Assembly (NCBI GenBank): GCA_025060635.1
Contig: JANXBN010000001.1
Coordinates: 124,001-188,000 of the forward strand
DNA length: 64,000 nt
From: Candidatus Kryptonium sp.
GTDB lineage: Bacteria; Bacteroidota; Ignavibacteria; Kryptoniales; Kryptoniaceae
Direction: 5' to 3'
The notes below the pieces were generated by a model. It was given only the letters and a program-made list of their open reading frames with translations, was not told the origin of the DNA and ran no database searches. This document shows, one piece after another, positions 18,671 through 27,812 of this stretch. A program made the translations under genes and the position numbers. Numbering within the stretch: the stretch's first letter is position 1; each line of letters starts with the position of its first letter.

Positions 18671-19485
18671 TGCTGGAAATTTTAAAAATAGGGTTTTTGC
18701 GTATCACATTTGTTGATGTGATTGATATTTTGATTGTGAGTTTGATAATTCGTCAACTTTACATTTGGATGAGAGGGACGATCGCTGCGCAGATTTTCCT
18801 TGGCTTGTTGTTTCTTGTTTTGCTATCATTCGTTTCTGAACTTGTAAATTTGAAACTACTTAATTGGTTATTGAAGTTCGTCAGCGATGTCTGGGTCCTT
18901 GCTTTTATAATTCTTTTTCAACCTGAATTGCGTCGTCTTCTTATGCTTGTTGGGAATAATCCCTTGTTTCGTCTTATCTTTAAGCCGAGCGTTACCGCCG
19001 TGATTGATGAGATAATTGAAGCAGTCAGCGAGATGTCACAAAAACAAATCGGCGCGTTGATCGTAATACCGAGGCAGGCTGGTATAAGGTCAATAGTTGA
19101 AACTGGTGTAACGATTCAAGCTAAAGTTACGAAAGAACTCCTTTTATCAATTTTTTCTCCTAAATCTCCGCTTCACGATGGCGCAGTTGTTATATCTGGT
19201 GATAGAATTGAAGCAGCAGCATGCACGCTTCCGTTAAGTGCTCAATCCAGAATTGGCAATTTTCTTCTTGGAACAAGACATAGAGCAGCTCTTGGTTTGA
19301 GCGAAATTTCAGATGCGATCGTCATAGTCGTAAGTGAGGAAACCGGGACTATTTCAATTGCAGAAGCTGGGAAATTAACTCGTGGATTATCCCCAGAAGG
19401 ATTAAGGAAGCGACTTCTTATGGAACTTCAAGAAGAAACCAAATCTCCAAAAGAAATTTTTGAAGAGGTTTCACAAAGTGAATAA
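18670..19485 (+). CDS. cdaA: Diadenylate cyclase CdaA
   Basis: CdaA makes cyclic di-AMP from two ATP and is the membrane-bound class of diadenylate cyclase. Three hydrophobic segments fill about residues 10-90, followed by the DAC domain. Its two catalytic motifs are visible: DGA in SPLHDGAVVISGD and RHR in GTRHRAALGLSE. I start at the ATG (18670) that overlaps the folP stop as TGATG rather than the TTG one codon earlier. Bacillota usually pair cdaA with cdaR and glmM; here it follows folP, an arrangement known in FCB bacteria. C-di-AMP commonly controls potassium and osmotic or wall balance; the targets are not visible here. Confidence 0.94.
   Translation: MLEILKIGFLRITFVDVIDILIVSLIIRQLYIWMRGTIAAQIFLGLLFLVLLSFVSELVNLKLLNWLLKFVSDVWVLAFIILFQPELRRLLMLVGNNPLFRLIFKPSVTAVIDEIIEAVSEMSQKQIGALIVIPRQAGIRSIVETGVTIQAKVTKELLLSIFSPKSPLHDGAVVISGDRIEAAACTLPLSAQSRIGNFLLGTRHRAALGLSEISDAIVIVVSEETGTISIAEAGKLTRGLSPEGLRKRLLMELQEETKSPKEIFEEVSQSE
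19462..19468 (+). promoter_or_regulatory. Ribosome binding site that decides the glycosyltransferase start
   Basis: GAAGAGG lies nine bases before the GTG at 19478, inside the end of cdaA. It favours GTG 19478 over the upstream TTG at 19460. Confidence 0.6.
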
Positions 19486-20176
19486 TGTTTGTGCTGTAAT
19501 ACCTGCATATAACGCTGAAAAAAGTGTTGGAGTTTTGATTGAGAAGCTGAAAGAACATATTCCACTTGAGAATATAGTCGTTGTTGACGATGGCTCAACC
19601 GATGCGACTTATGAAGCTGCGGTGGATTCTGGAGTTAATGTTTTAAAACTTGATAAAAATTACGGCAAAGGGAGAGCATTAAAAGTTGGATTTGAATTTG
19701 CGAAAATCAATAATTATAACGCTGTTTTAACGCTTGACGCTGATCTTCAACATGATCCTGGCGAGATCCCGAAATTTTTTGATAAGTTTAAAGAAGGTTT
19801 TGATATGGTAGTTGGAAACAGGATGAAAAATTTGAAACCGATGCCTATTGAAAGGATTTTTTCAAACAAGACGACATCTTTTTTGATATCTTTGAGAACT
19901 AAGCAAAGAATTCCCGATAGCCAATGTGGATTTAGATTAATTGATATGAAGGTGATTCAAGAGATCAATGCGAAAAGCGATGGTTTTGAATTTGAGAGTG
20001 AATTTTTGATAAAGGCTTTGCTCGCTGGGTTTAAAGTTGGATTCGTTGATATTAAGACAATTTACAATAGCGAGAGAAGTTATATAAAACATCTTGACGA
20101 CACATTTAGGTTTGTTGCGATTTATTTGAGAAGTTTTTGGGGAAAAGATTTTATTAACTTAAAAAACAAAAGGTGA
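19478..20176 (+). CDS. Family 2 glycosyltransferase (dolichol-phosphate-mannose-synthase-like)
   Basis: This is a 232-residue GT-A fold enzyme. The sugar-nucleotide site starts with AVIPAYNAEKSVGVLIEKL, followed by VVDDGSTDATYEAA and the metal-binding TLDADLQHDPGEIP. These match the DPM1-like branch of GT2, which transfers a sugar to a lipid phosphate. No C-terminal membrane segment is seen, so it is probably peripheral. It overlaps cdaA by 8 bases and pcm by GTGA, so it lies within the folP-cdaA-GT2-pcm-miaA string. The acceptor is unknown. Confidence 0.88.
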   Translation: MNNVCAVIPAYNAEKSVGVLIEKLKEHIPLENIVVVDDGSTDATYEAAVDSGVNVLKLDKNYGKGRALKVGFEFAKINNYNAVLTLDADLQHDPGEIPKFFDKFKEGFDMVVGNRMKNLKPMPIERIFSNKTTSFLISLRTKQRIPDSQCGFRLIDMKVIQEINAKSDGFEFESEFLIKALLAGFKVGFVDIKTIYNSERSYIKHLDDTFRFVAIYLRSFWGKDFINLKNKR

Positions 20177-20853
20177 AAGTTTTCAAATTGGGAAGGTTTG
20201 AAGATGAAAGAAAGGCGATGGTTGAATTATTGCGTAAGAGAGGGATAAGAGATGAAAATGTCTTACGCGCAATGGAAAAAGTGCCACGGCATCTTTTTGT
20301 CCCTGAAGCTTTTATTCATTATGCTTATGAAGATTCAGCTCTTCCGATAGGATGTTCCCAAACGATTTCACAGCCCTATACAGTTGCTATAATGACTGAG
20401 GCGCTTGAGGTTAAACCTGGTGATAAGATTTTAGAAGTTGGGACTGGCTCCGGCTATCAAGCTGCCATCCTTGCTGAAATGGGAGCACAAGTTTTTACAA
20501 TTGAAAGATTTGAAGAGCTTTTAAAAAATGCTCTTGACACTCTTTCAAAACTTGGCTATAATGTCATCGGCATCGTGGGTGATGGCTCTATCGGTTGGAG
20601 CGAATTTGCTCCCTATGATGGAATAATCGTCACAGCAGCTGCGCCGAAGATCCCTAAGTCACTTGTTAAGCAATTAAAGATCAATGGGCGTCTCGTTATA
20701 CCGATTGGTGATCTTGAAGTTCAGGAACTTTACATCGTAAAGAAAATTGATGAGCATAAACTTGATATAAAGAAGAAATTTGGTTTTAAGTTTGTTCCCT
20801 TGATTGGTAAGGAGGGATGGGCTGAAGAAAAGTTTAAAAATAACGGCAGATGA
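20173..20853 (+). CDS. pcm: Protein-L-isoaspartate O-methyltransferase
   Basis: Pcm methylates isoaspartyl residues formed by ageing or heat and so starts protein repair with S-adenosylmethionine. Visible family motifs are VPRHLFVPEAF, the substrate loop CSQTISQPYTVAIM, motif I LEVGTGSGYQAAILAEMG and ITAAAP-like IIVTAAAPKIPKSL. At 226 residues it is normal length. The GTG start overlaps the upstream stop as GTGA, and the stop overlaps miaA as ATGA, both signs of translational coupling. Confidence 0.95.
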   Translation: MKVFKLGRFEDERKAMVELLRKRGIRDENVLRAMEKVPRHLFVPEAFIHYAYEDSALPIGCSQTISQPYTVAIMTEALEVKPGDKILEVGTGSGYQAAILAEMGAQVFTIERFEELLKNALDTLSKLGYNVIGIVGDGSIGWSEFAPYDGIIVTAAAPKIPKSLVKQLKINGRLVIPIGDLEVQELYIVKKIDEHKLDIKKKFGFKFVPLIGKEGWAEEKFKNNGR

Positions 20854-21785
20854 AGGAAAAGAAAGTTCTCGCAATTGTCGGTCCAACTGCCTCGGGGAAG
20901 ACGAAGTTATCGCTTATCGTTGCGGATAAAATAAATGGCGAAATAATCTCCGCAGATTCTCGGCAGGTTTACAAATATATGGACATCGGAACCGCTAAAC
21001 CTACAAAAGAAGAAAGGGAAAGGATAAAGCATTATTTCATAGATGAGTTAACTCCCGATCAAGAATTTAACGCTGGGATATTTGGGGAAAGGGGAAGGGA
21101 AATAATTGAAGATATTTTTTCAAGAGGGAAAATTCCAATTATCGTTGGTGGCTCTGGGTTGTATGTTAAATCTTTAATTGATGGATTTTTTCAAGGACCG
21201 AGCGCAAATTGGGAACTTCGTGAAATACTTTACAATAAAGCAAAGGAGCTCGGGAGTGAAGCACTCTACGAAGAACTTAAAAAAGTTGATCCAGAATCCG
21301 CTCAAAAAATTCATCCAAACAATCTGAAAAGGATTGTAAGAGCACTTGAAGTTTATTATTTAACTGGCAAGCCAATCTCTCAACTTCAAAAAGAAGAAAA
21401 ACCTGAAATAAATTTCAAAACAATTCAAGTTGGGCTTAATTGGAACAGAAAAAAATTATATCAGCAAATTGAAAAAAGAGTTGACGAGATGATAAAACAA
21501 GGATTGATAGACGAGGTCAAAAATCTAAGAGCACTTGGATACGATAGAAACTTGAACTCGCTTCAGACAGTCGGATATAAGGAAGTTTTTGATTACCTTG
21601 ATGGCTTGATAAGCTATGATCAGATGATATATTTGATAAAGCGAAATTCAAGACGATACGCGAAACGACAACTTACATGGTTCAAACAAGATAAAAGAAT
21701 AATCTGGATCAATGTTGATGAAAACACCGATTTTGATAAGCTCGCCGATCAAGTTATAGAAATCTTCAGAAAATCATCCGAATAA
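20850..21785 (+). CDS. miaA: tRNA dimethylallyltransferase MiaA
   Basis: MiaA adds an isopentenyl group to N6 of adenosine 37 in tRNAs that read codons starting with U. The P-loop is AIVGPTASGKTKLS at residues 8-21, followed by SADSRQVYKYMDIGTAKP and VGGSGLYVKSLIDG. QTVGYKEVFDYL and RRYAKRQLTWFK are C-terminal signatures. At 311 residues it has normal length. It ends the (+) block and faces the prolyl oligopeptidase gene with only about 20 bases between stops. Confidence 0.96.
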   Translation: MKEKKVLAIVGPTASGKTKLSLIVADKINGEIISADSRQVYKYMDIGTAKPTKEERERIKHYFIDELTPDQEFNAGIFGERGREIIEDIFSRGKIPIIVGGSGLYVKSLIDGFFQGPSANWELREILYNKAKELGSEALYEELKKVDPESAQKIHPNNLKRIVRALEVYYLTGKPISQLQKEEKPEINFKTIQVGLNWNRKKLYQQIEKRVDEMIKQGLIDEVKNLRALGYDRNLNSLQTVGYKEVFDYLDGLISYDQMIYLIKRNSRRYAKRQLTWFKQDKRIIWINVDENTDFDKLADQVIEIFRKSSE

Positions 21786-21808
21786 ACAAGTTCTGCGATC
21801 TTACCTTT

Positions 21809-23926
21809 TCAATAATTTATCCCGAGGACTTTAAACAGAAACGCATAAATGTCAGTTTGTTCTTCTATAACTTTCGTCGTTGGCTTTCCTGCACCATGAC
21901 CTGCTTTTGTTTCAACTCTTAAGAGTATCGGTGTATCACCGCCATTTGCAGATTGCAATGTCGCTGTGAACTTATATGCGTGCGATGGGACAACTCTATC
22001 GTCGTGATCGGCTGTTGTAATTAAAGTTGGTGGATAAATGGTTCCTTTTTTAACATTATGGAGAGGTGAATAAGCATAGAGAAATCTAAAATGCTCTGGG
22101 TTTGCCTCAGCGTTTCCATATTCAGGTATCCAGTATCTTCCAACGGTGAACTTGTGATATCTTAACATATCAATTACAGGGACTTCGCATACGACAGCGC
22201 CGTAAAGATCGGGACGCTGAACCATACACGCAGCAACAAGTAATCCGCCGTTGCTTCTGCCATTTATTACGAGTTTCTTGGAATTAGTATATCCGTTTTT
22301 TATCAACCATTCACCAGCTGAGATGAAGTCATTGAAAACATTTTGTTTCTTATCCAACATTCCTGCCTGGTGCCATTCCTCACCATATTCGCTTCCACCT
22401 CTTAAATTTGCAACTGCATAAACTCCACCAATTTCAAGCCATAACAATCTAACTGCAGAAAACGAGGGCATGATGCTTATATTGAAACCACCATAACCAT
22501 AAAGTAGGGCTGGATTATTTCCATCAAGTTTTAAACCTCGCTTATGAACTATATACATCGGTACACGAGTGCCATCTTTTGATTCATAGAAAATTTGCTT
22601 TACTTCATAATCGTTCGGGTTGAAACCAGTTAATTTCGTCTCAAAGAATAGCTCAAGTTTTCCAGTTCTGAAATCGTATCTGTAAACATTCAAAGGATAC
22701 AAAAACGAAGTAAATCCAAAGAACATCTCTTTATCCTTTTGTCTGCCCGAAAGCCCTGAAACGGTTCCACTTCCAGGGAGTTTAATTTCTTTAATGAATT
22801 TACCATCAAGTGAGTAAATCTCAATTCTATGTTTCACATCTTCGTTGTAAACCACGACAAAGTGATTGTTGATAATCCTTGCATCTGAGATAACTGCTTT
22901 TTTATGTTCTGGAATTACATCCTTCCAGTTCCTTCTATCTGGTTTTTTCACATCAATTGCGATGATTTTATATCTTGGTGCGTTCAAGTCGGTAACGAAG
23001 TAGAAAATGCTACCATTATTTCCGATGAAATCGTAGCTTGCGTCGGCTTCGTCAAGTAAACGAACGAAATCCCCTGTGCTATTGAGCTCGCGGTAGTAAA
23101 TTCTATTTTTGGGGCTTGTTCCGTGAGTGACAGTTAAGATCAGATATTTGCCATCTTCAGTTATACTTGGATAAAAGTTAAGTTCTTTAGCATCGGGTCT
23201 TTCATAGACAAGTTTATCTTCAGATTGAGGAGTTCCAAGTTTATGGAAATAAACTCTATTGTAATTGTTTTCATCTTCTTTGGGGACTGTGCCTGGCTCT
23301 GGAAAACGGTTATAATAAAATCCAGAGTTGTCTGGAAGCCAAGCGATGCTTGAGAATTTGCACCACTTTAAAACCTCGTCAAAATCTTTTCCAGTTGCGA
23401 TATCTCTTATCCTGATCTCTTGCCAATCACTTCCGCTCACAGAGATCCCATATGCAAGAAATCTTCCATCTCTGCTATATGAAAGGTTCATTAATGCGAT
23501 TGTTCCATCTTCGCTAAATTTGTTCGGATCAATTACAAGTTTATCTTTTCCTTTTAGGCCCTCTCGCATATATAGAACCGACTGGTTTTGAAGCCCATCG
23601 TTCTTGAAAAAGAAATATCTATTCTCCACTTTTGTTGGAACTGAAAACCTTGGATAATTCATCAGCTCCGTCAATCTCTTCTTTATTTTATCGTAGAAAG
23701 CAACGGAGCGAATATATTCAAATGTAAGTTTGTTTTGAGCATCAACCCATCGCTTAACTTCATCCGAATTAAAATCCTCAAGCCAGCGATATGGATCGGC
23801 AACTTTAACGCCGTGATAATTTTCAACAACATCAACGGTTTTCGTTTGAGGATAATTTAATTTTTGCGAAAGGGAGATTGAGATACTTAAAAGAATTGAC
23901 AAAATCAAAATGAAATTTTTCCTCAT
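21809..23926 (-). CDS. Exported prolyl oligopeptidase (peptidase S9A)
   Basis: This serine peptidase cleaves short peptides after proline. A signal peptide (ISLSQ boundary near residue 20) precedes the opening NYPQTKTVDVVENYHGVKV and DPYRWLED, standard for the family. The beta-propeller fills roughly residues 80-430. The alpha/beta hydrolase domain carries the nucleophile in INGRSNGGLLVAA, the Asp in TTADHDDRVVPSHAYKF and the His in VETKAGHGAGKPT. At 705 residues it has normal length. With the Tricorn and C-terminal processing proteases it gives three exported peptidases in this window. Confidence 0.95.
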   Translation of the reverse strand: MRKNFILILSILLSISISLSQKLNYPQTKTVDVVENYHGVKVADPYRWLEDFNSDEVKRWVDAQNKLTFEYIRSVAFYDKIKKRLTELMNYPRFSVPTKVENRYFFFKNDGLQNQSVLYMREGLKGKDKLVIDPNKFSEDGTIALMNLSYSRDGRFLAYGISVSGSDWQEIRIRDIATGKDFDEVLKWCKFSSIAWLPDNSGFYYNRFPEPGTVPKEDENNYNRVYFHKLGTPQSEDKLVYERPDAKELNFYPSITEDGKYLILTVTHGTSPKNRIYYRELNSTGDFVRLLDEADASYDFIGNNGSIFYFVTDLNAPRYKIIAIDVKKPDRRNWKDVIPEHKKAVISDARIINNHFVVVYNEDVKHRIEIYSLDGKFIKEIKLPGSGTVSGLSGRQKDKEMFFGFTSFLYPLNVYRYDFRTGKLELFFETKLTGFNPNDYEVKQIFYESKDGTRVPMYIVHKRGLKLDGNNPALLYGYGGFNISIMPSFSAVRLLWLEIGGVYAVANLRGGSEYGEEWHQAGMLDKKQNVFNDFISAGEWLIKNGYTNSKKLVINGRSNGGLLVAACMVQRPDLYGAVVCEVPVIDMLRYHKFTVGRYWIPEYGNAEANPEHFRFLYAYSPLHNVKKGTIYPPTLITTADHDDRVVPSHAYKFTATLQSANGGDTPILLRVETKAGHGAGKPTTKVIEEQTDIYAFLFKVLGINY

Positions 23927-23971
23927 GGCGCGTGAGCGATTTTATTTTAATTTTAGAGTGAGATTCATTTG

Positions 23972-25396
23972 CTAACGAACCAATTTCAACACTGCTATAT
24001 TTTCAATGTGATAGGTATGTGGAAACATATCAATTGGTTGAACGAGCTCAATTTCATAGTTCGGATTATATTCAATCAACATCTTTATATCTCTTGCCTG
24101 TGTCGTCGGATTGCAACTTACATAAATAATTTTTTGCGGTTGAATTCTCGCAACCGCTTTCACTACATCTGGGTGCATACCTGACCTCGGTGGATCAATT
24201 ATGATTACATTTGGTTTCCCAATTTCTTTTATCCAGTCTTTATCTTTGTAAAGTTTCCTTCTCAAGTCTCCAGCGATGAATTTGCAATTTTCAACGCCAT
24301 TTATTTGTGCATTTCGCCAGGCGTCTTCAACTGCGCTTTCAACTATCTCAAGTCCAACGACGCTTTTTACATAAGACGAGATAAAAATAGAAATCGTTCC
24401 AGTTCCAGAATAGAAATCATAAACCACATCATCTGGATTGAATTCTGCAAATTCAACTATTTTTCTATATAGTTTTTCCGCTTGTCTTGTGTTCGTCTGG
24501 AAGAAAGAATTTGAGGATATTTGGAAGGTGAAATCGCCAAGTTTTTCAAATATGGTTCCATTGCCGTGATAAACTTTTTCGTATTCCCCAACCGCAACTT
24601 GTGCTTTTCTGGTGTTGATGTTGTTAATAACGGTCGTTATGTTCGGAAACTTTGAAAGAAGAGCGTCTGTAAAATCGCGCATCGTTTGAAAATTATCTTC
24701 AAATGTGACGAGATTAACCATCACATCTCCCGTATTCTTTCCTTCTCTTATTACGAGAAAGCGCAAGTAGCCCTCATTTTTTTCTGTTGAATAAATTTCA
24801 ACCTTTCTTGATTTGAAATAATTTCTCGTGAAGTTCAAAATTTCGTTGCTTAATTCCGATTGAAGAAAACATTCGTCAATATCAAGCACTTTGTCATATC
24901 TATCAGGAAGGTGAAATCCGAGAGCAAAATTTGAATCAATCTCGTTTAGATTGTTTAACTCTTCATCAAGTAGCCATCGCTCTTTTGAGAATGAAAACTC
25001 AATTTTATTTCTGTAAAAGTAGATTTCATCAGATGGGAGAGTTCGCAGAACTATTTTGTCTATTCCTTTGAAACCACCAATCCTTTCAAAGCTTTCAATT
25101 ACATGGTCTCGCTTGAATTCAATTTGTGCATTGTAATCAAGATTTTGCCATTTACAACCTCCACATATGCCGAAAAATTTACATCTTGGTTTAACTCGTA
25201 GATTTGAACTTTGAATTATTTCAATAGGTTCGGCTTCCGCGTATGACTTTTTTATTTTCGTAATTTTAACTCTGACGACATCGCCAGGGACGACATTTTT
25301 TACAAACAAAACAAATCCGTTTACTCTTGCGATGCTTTTACCTTCAAAAACGGTTTTTTCAATCTTTACCTCAATTTCACTTCCTACTTGAAACAT
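23972..25396 (-). CDS. rlmD: 23S rRNA (uracil-5-)-methyltransferase, RlmD/RumA type
   Basis: The enzyme belongs to the TrmA/RumA group that methylates C5 of uridine in rRNA or tRNA. An N-terminal TRAM domain (about residues 3-60) is followed by the four-Cys Fe-S motif in CKFFGICGGCKWQNL. The SAM domain shows VVYDFYSGTGTISIFISS and IIDPPRSGMHPDVVKA, and the catalytic Cys lies in YVSCNPTTQARDI. At 474 residues it is typical of the RlmD/RlmCD branch. The exact target uridine cannot be read from sequence. Confidence 0.92.
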   Translation of the reverse strand: MFQVGSEIEVKIEKTVFEGKSIARVNGFVLFVKNVVPGDVVRVKITKIKKSYAEAEPIEIIQSSNLRVKPRCKFFGICGGCKWQNLDYNAQIEFKRDHVIESFERIGGFKGIDKIVLRTLPSDEIYFYRNKIEFSFSKERWLLDEELNNLNEIDSNFALGFHLPDRYDKVLDIDECFLQSELSNEILNFTRNYFKSRKVEIYSTEKNEGYLRFLVIREGKNTGDVMVNLVTFEDNFQTMRDFTDALLSKFPNITTVINNINTRKAQVAVGEYEKVYHGNGTIFEKLGDFTFQISSNSFFQTNTRQAEKLYRKIVEFAEFNPDDVVYDFYSGTGTISIFISSYVKSVVGLEIVESAVEDAWRNAQINGVENCKFIAGDLRRKLYKDKDWIKEIGKPNVIIIDPPRSGMHPDVVKAVARIQPQKIIYVSCNPTTQARDIKMLIEYNPNYEIELVQPIDMFPHTYHIENIAVLKLVR

Positions 25397-25557
25397 TGCT
25401 CTTTGCTTGTGTTTTTTACTTACAACTGGCTTAATGTCTTACTTTTTTAAGCTGATTTTCTAAAAATTAAGAGTGGCAAGGTAAAAAATCAATTAGCGTT
25501 GAAACATAGGTTTTTTCGCTTCGCGCCAGGTTAAATCGGGAAGGGAAACGGAATGGA

Positions 25558-26574
25558 TCATTGATGTTCTTTTTTCAAAATTTCAAGAAGTTTTTTCATA
25601 TCTTCGGGCAGTTCCGAATCAAATTTCATAAATTCATTTCTTGCTGGATGGATGAAGCCGAGCGTTTTTGCGTGCAAAGCTTGTCTTTGCATGATTTTTA
25701 AAAGTTCATCCACAAATAATTTCTTTTTCCTATCAATTCCACCCCAAGCGATTCTTCTTCCTCCATATGTCGGATCTCCGAAAACTGGATGTCCTATGTG
25801 TGCAAGATGAACTCTTATTTGATGAGTTCGCCCCGTTTTGAGTTTTAATTTAACCAACGAAAGGAAATCAAATTTTTCAAGCACTTCATATTCGGTTATC
25901 GCTGGTTTACCGCCTTTTACAACTGTAAATTTTGTCCTGTCGCTTTTGCTTCTTCCAAGTTCTGCTTCAATGGTTCCCCTGTTTGAGCTGAAATGTCCCC
26001 AGACGATAGCCCAGTATTCTCTTTCAACTGTTTTGTGAAAAAATTGCCTTGCAAGATGTCTGTGAGTTTCATCATCTTTTGCGACCACAAGAAGTCCACT
26101 TGTATCTTTATCAAGCCGATGGACGATCCCAGGACGAACTTCGTCACCGGAAACATTCACTTTTGAAAGGTTGGAACAATGATACAAAAGGGCGTTTACA
26201 AGCGTCCCTGTGTAATTACCATGTCCGGGATGTGTGACCATTCCAGCGGGTTTATTTACAACAAGAAGATATTCATCCTCGTAAACTATATCAAGTGGGA
26301 TTGGTTCTGCTACAAGTTCAGGTCTTGGTTCTTTGGGGATCTTTACGATTATCTTTTCCCCTGGAGAGATTTTATGACTTGGTTTAACTTTTTGACCGTT
26401 TACAAGGACAAGCCCCGATTCAATCAATTTTTCAATTTTACTTCTGCTTGCGTTTTCAATTTGGTTTGCGAGAAATTTGTCTATTCTTTCTCTTTTTTCA
26501 ACATTGGGCACAACAATTTGAATTTCCTTCAAAATTTTTACCTTTCCCAAAATTTCAATTACTTCATCCTTCAT
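25558..26574 (-). CDS. rluD: Ribosomal large subunit pseudouridine synthase (RluD family)
   Basis: An N-terminal S4 RNA-binding domain (about residues 24-90) precedes the RluA-type catalytic domain. The catalytic Asp is in VHRLDKDTSGLLVVAK, and LKTGRTHQIRVHLAHIGHPV is the conserved second motif. RluD makes pseudouridines in helix 69 of 23S rRNA; the site is assigned by family resemblance. At 338 residues it has normal length. Its start overlaps the lspA stop by 11 bases, and lspA-rluD is a very common gene pair in bacteria. Confidence 0.93.
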   Translation of the reverse strand: MKDEVIEILGKVKILKEIQIVVPNVEKRERIDKFLANQIENASRSKIEKLIESGLVLVNGQKVKPSHKISPGEKIIVKIPKEPRPELVAEPIPLDIVYEDEYLLVVNKPAGMVTHPGHGNYTGTLVNALLYHCSNLSKVNVSGDEVRPGIVHRLDKDTSGLLVVAKDDETHRHLARQFFHKTVEREYWAIVWGHFSSNRGTIEAELGRSKSDRTKFTVVKGGKPAITEYEVLEKFDFLSLVKLKLKTGRTHQIRVHLAHIGHPVFGDPTYGGRRIAWGGIDRKKKLFVDELLKIMQRQALHAKTLGFIHPARNEFMKFDSELPEDMKKLLEILKKEHQ

Positions 26575-27157
26575 TGGTGGTATTTTTCAGGGTATCTGGG
26601 TTTGTTTCTTCAACTGGTTCTTTGGCAGGTTTTTCGTGATGGCTGAAAAGTAAAATCAAGACCCCGATCGTAACAGATGCATCAGCGATGTTGAAAATCG
26701 GCCATCTATCAATGTGATATCCGAAAAGATTTATATCAAAAAAATCAATATCAATAAAATCAATCACTCTGCCGTGAAAAAGTTTTTCATAGTTGAAAAT
26801 AACGCCGTGAAAAATTCTATCGGTCAAATTTCCGATCGCTCCACCGATTATCATCCCAAGCGAAAGGCGAAGCATCAAACTTTCATTTCTTACTTTGTAA
26901 AGGTAAATAAAAACAACGATCACAGCAACGAGGGCAAGAAGTGTAACATATAACTTATTTCCTAAATTTATGCCGAAAGCTATTCCTGGGTTTTCTGTAT
27001 ATGTTATTCTTAGGAAGTCGCCGATGATTTGTTTTGATTCACCTATTCTCATTCCCTTAACTTTAATGCCAAGGGATGGGATTTCAAAGCCCCGTATGAG
27101 TAATTTAGTCAATTGATCGCATATGACTATAAAAAGTGATAGAAAGAGTATCTTCAC
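26564..27157 (-). CDS. lspA: Lipoprotein signal peptidase (signal peptidase II)
   Basis: LspA cleaves the signal peptide of prolipoproteins in the inner membrane. Four hydrophobic segments are present. The catalytic Asp residues are in GAIGNLTDRIF and FNIADASVTIGV. I place the start at GTG 27157, just after the DksA-like stop, which puts DQLTK at the normal depth from the N-terminus. A TTG at 27205 inside the upstream gene is the longer alternative, and neither has a clear ribosome site. The C-terminal tail beyond the last helix is Pro/Glu-rich. The lipoprotein transglycosylase at 61312 is a likely type of substrate. Confidence 0.93.
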   Translation of the reverse strand: MKILFLSLFIVICDQLTKLLIRGFEIPSLGIKVKGMRIGESKQIIGDFLRITYTENPGIAFGINLGNKLYVTLLALVAVIVVFIYLYKVRNESLMLRLSLGMIIGGAIGNLTDRIFHGVIFNYEKLFHGRVIDFIDIDFFDINLFGYHIDRWPIFNIADASVTIGVLILLFSHHEKPAKEPVEETNPDTLKNTTNEG

Positions 27158-27165
27158 GGGTTTTT

Positions 27166-27789
27166 TCAGAATTTTTTCTTTTGTGCAAGCTTGCAGGTAA
27201 TGCAAAGCTGAGTATGTGGCACTGCTTCAAGTCGTCGCTTGTCAATTAACTTTCCACAGCTTATGCAAACGCCATATGTCCCACGCTCTATTCTCATAAG
27301 TGCAGCATCAATATAGTTTAACATCTTTTCTTCCCTTGCTATAAAAAACATCGTTTTCTCTCTTTCTTCAGTTTCAGTTCCATATTCCATATGAATTGAA
27401 TACGGCGTTCCAATTGGTTTATCGTTTTGTGTCGTTGATTCAATCAAAGATTGCTTGTGATATTCAAGCATTTCAAGGATTTCCTCGCGCTTTTTTAAAA
27501 GAATTTGCTTGAAATGTTCAAGATCTTCTTTTGAATAAGCGACTTTCGGAATTTGAGATTCCTTCTTCGGGGTTTGTTGTTCGCTTTGCGTTTGCTCTGG
27601 GGAAGTTTGAGCGATCGTATCTTGAGTTAATTCAATTACTTCACTTTTAACTTTCGGGGTTTTCTTTTTTGTCGTTTTTTTAGCGGTAATTCTCTTTGTC
27701 TTTTTGATCCTTGATTTGGCGGTTGATCTTTTTACCGCTTTTTTCGCGGTGGTTTTCTTCTTTGTTGATTTAACTTTTTTCTTCGCCAT
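27166..27789 (-). CDS. DksA/TraR-type C4 zinc-finger protein with lysine-rich N-terminal tail
   Basis: The C-terminal half is a DksA/TraR zinc finger: CISCGKLIDKRRLEAVPHTQ followed by CITC gives the four Cys ligands. The central coiled-coil part is FKQILLKKREEILEMLEYHK. These proteins bind RNA polymerase in its secondary channel and adjust initiation. The first 50 or so residues are almost only Lys, Ala, Thr and Arg in AKK/TKK-like repeats, as in histone H1-like tails. Tails of this kind are seen on DksA-like proteins of FCB bacteria; nucleic-acid binding by the tail is inferred. A spacer rich in Gln, Thr, Ser and Pro separates the two halves. The gene lies between ileS and lspA. Confidence 0.85.
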   Translation of the reverse strand: MAKKKVKSTKKKTTAKKAVKRSTAKSRIKKTKRITAKKTTKKKTPKVKSEVIELTQDTIAQTSPEQTQSEQQTPKKESQIPKVAYSKEDLEHFKQILLKKREEILEMLEYHKQSLIESTTQNDKPIGTPYSIHMEYGTETEEREKTMFFIAREEKMLNYIDAALMRIERGTYGVCISCGKLIDKRRLEAVPHTQLCITCKLAQKKKF

Positions 27790-27812
27790 GTTAAACCTCG
27801 TTAAATTTTAAA

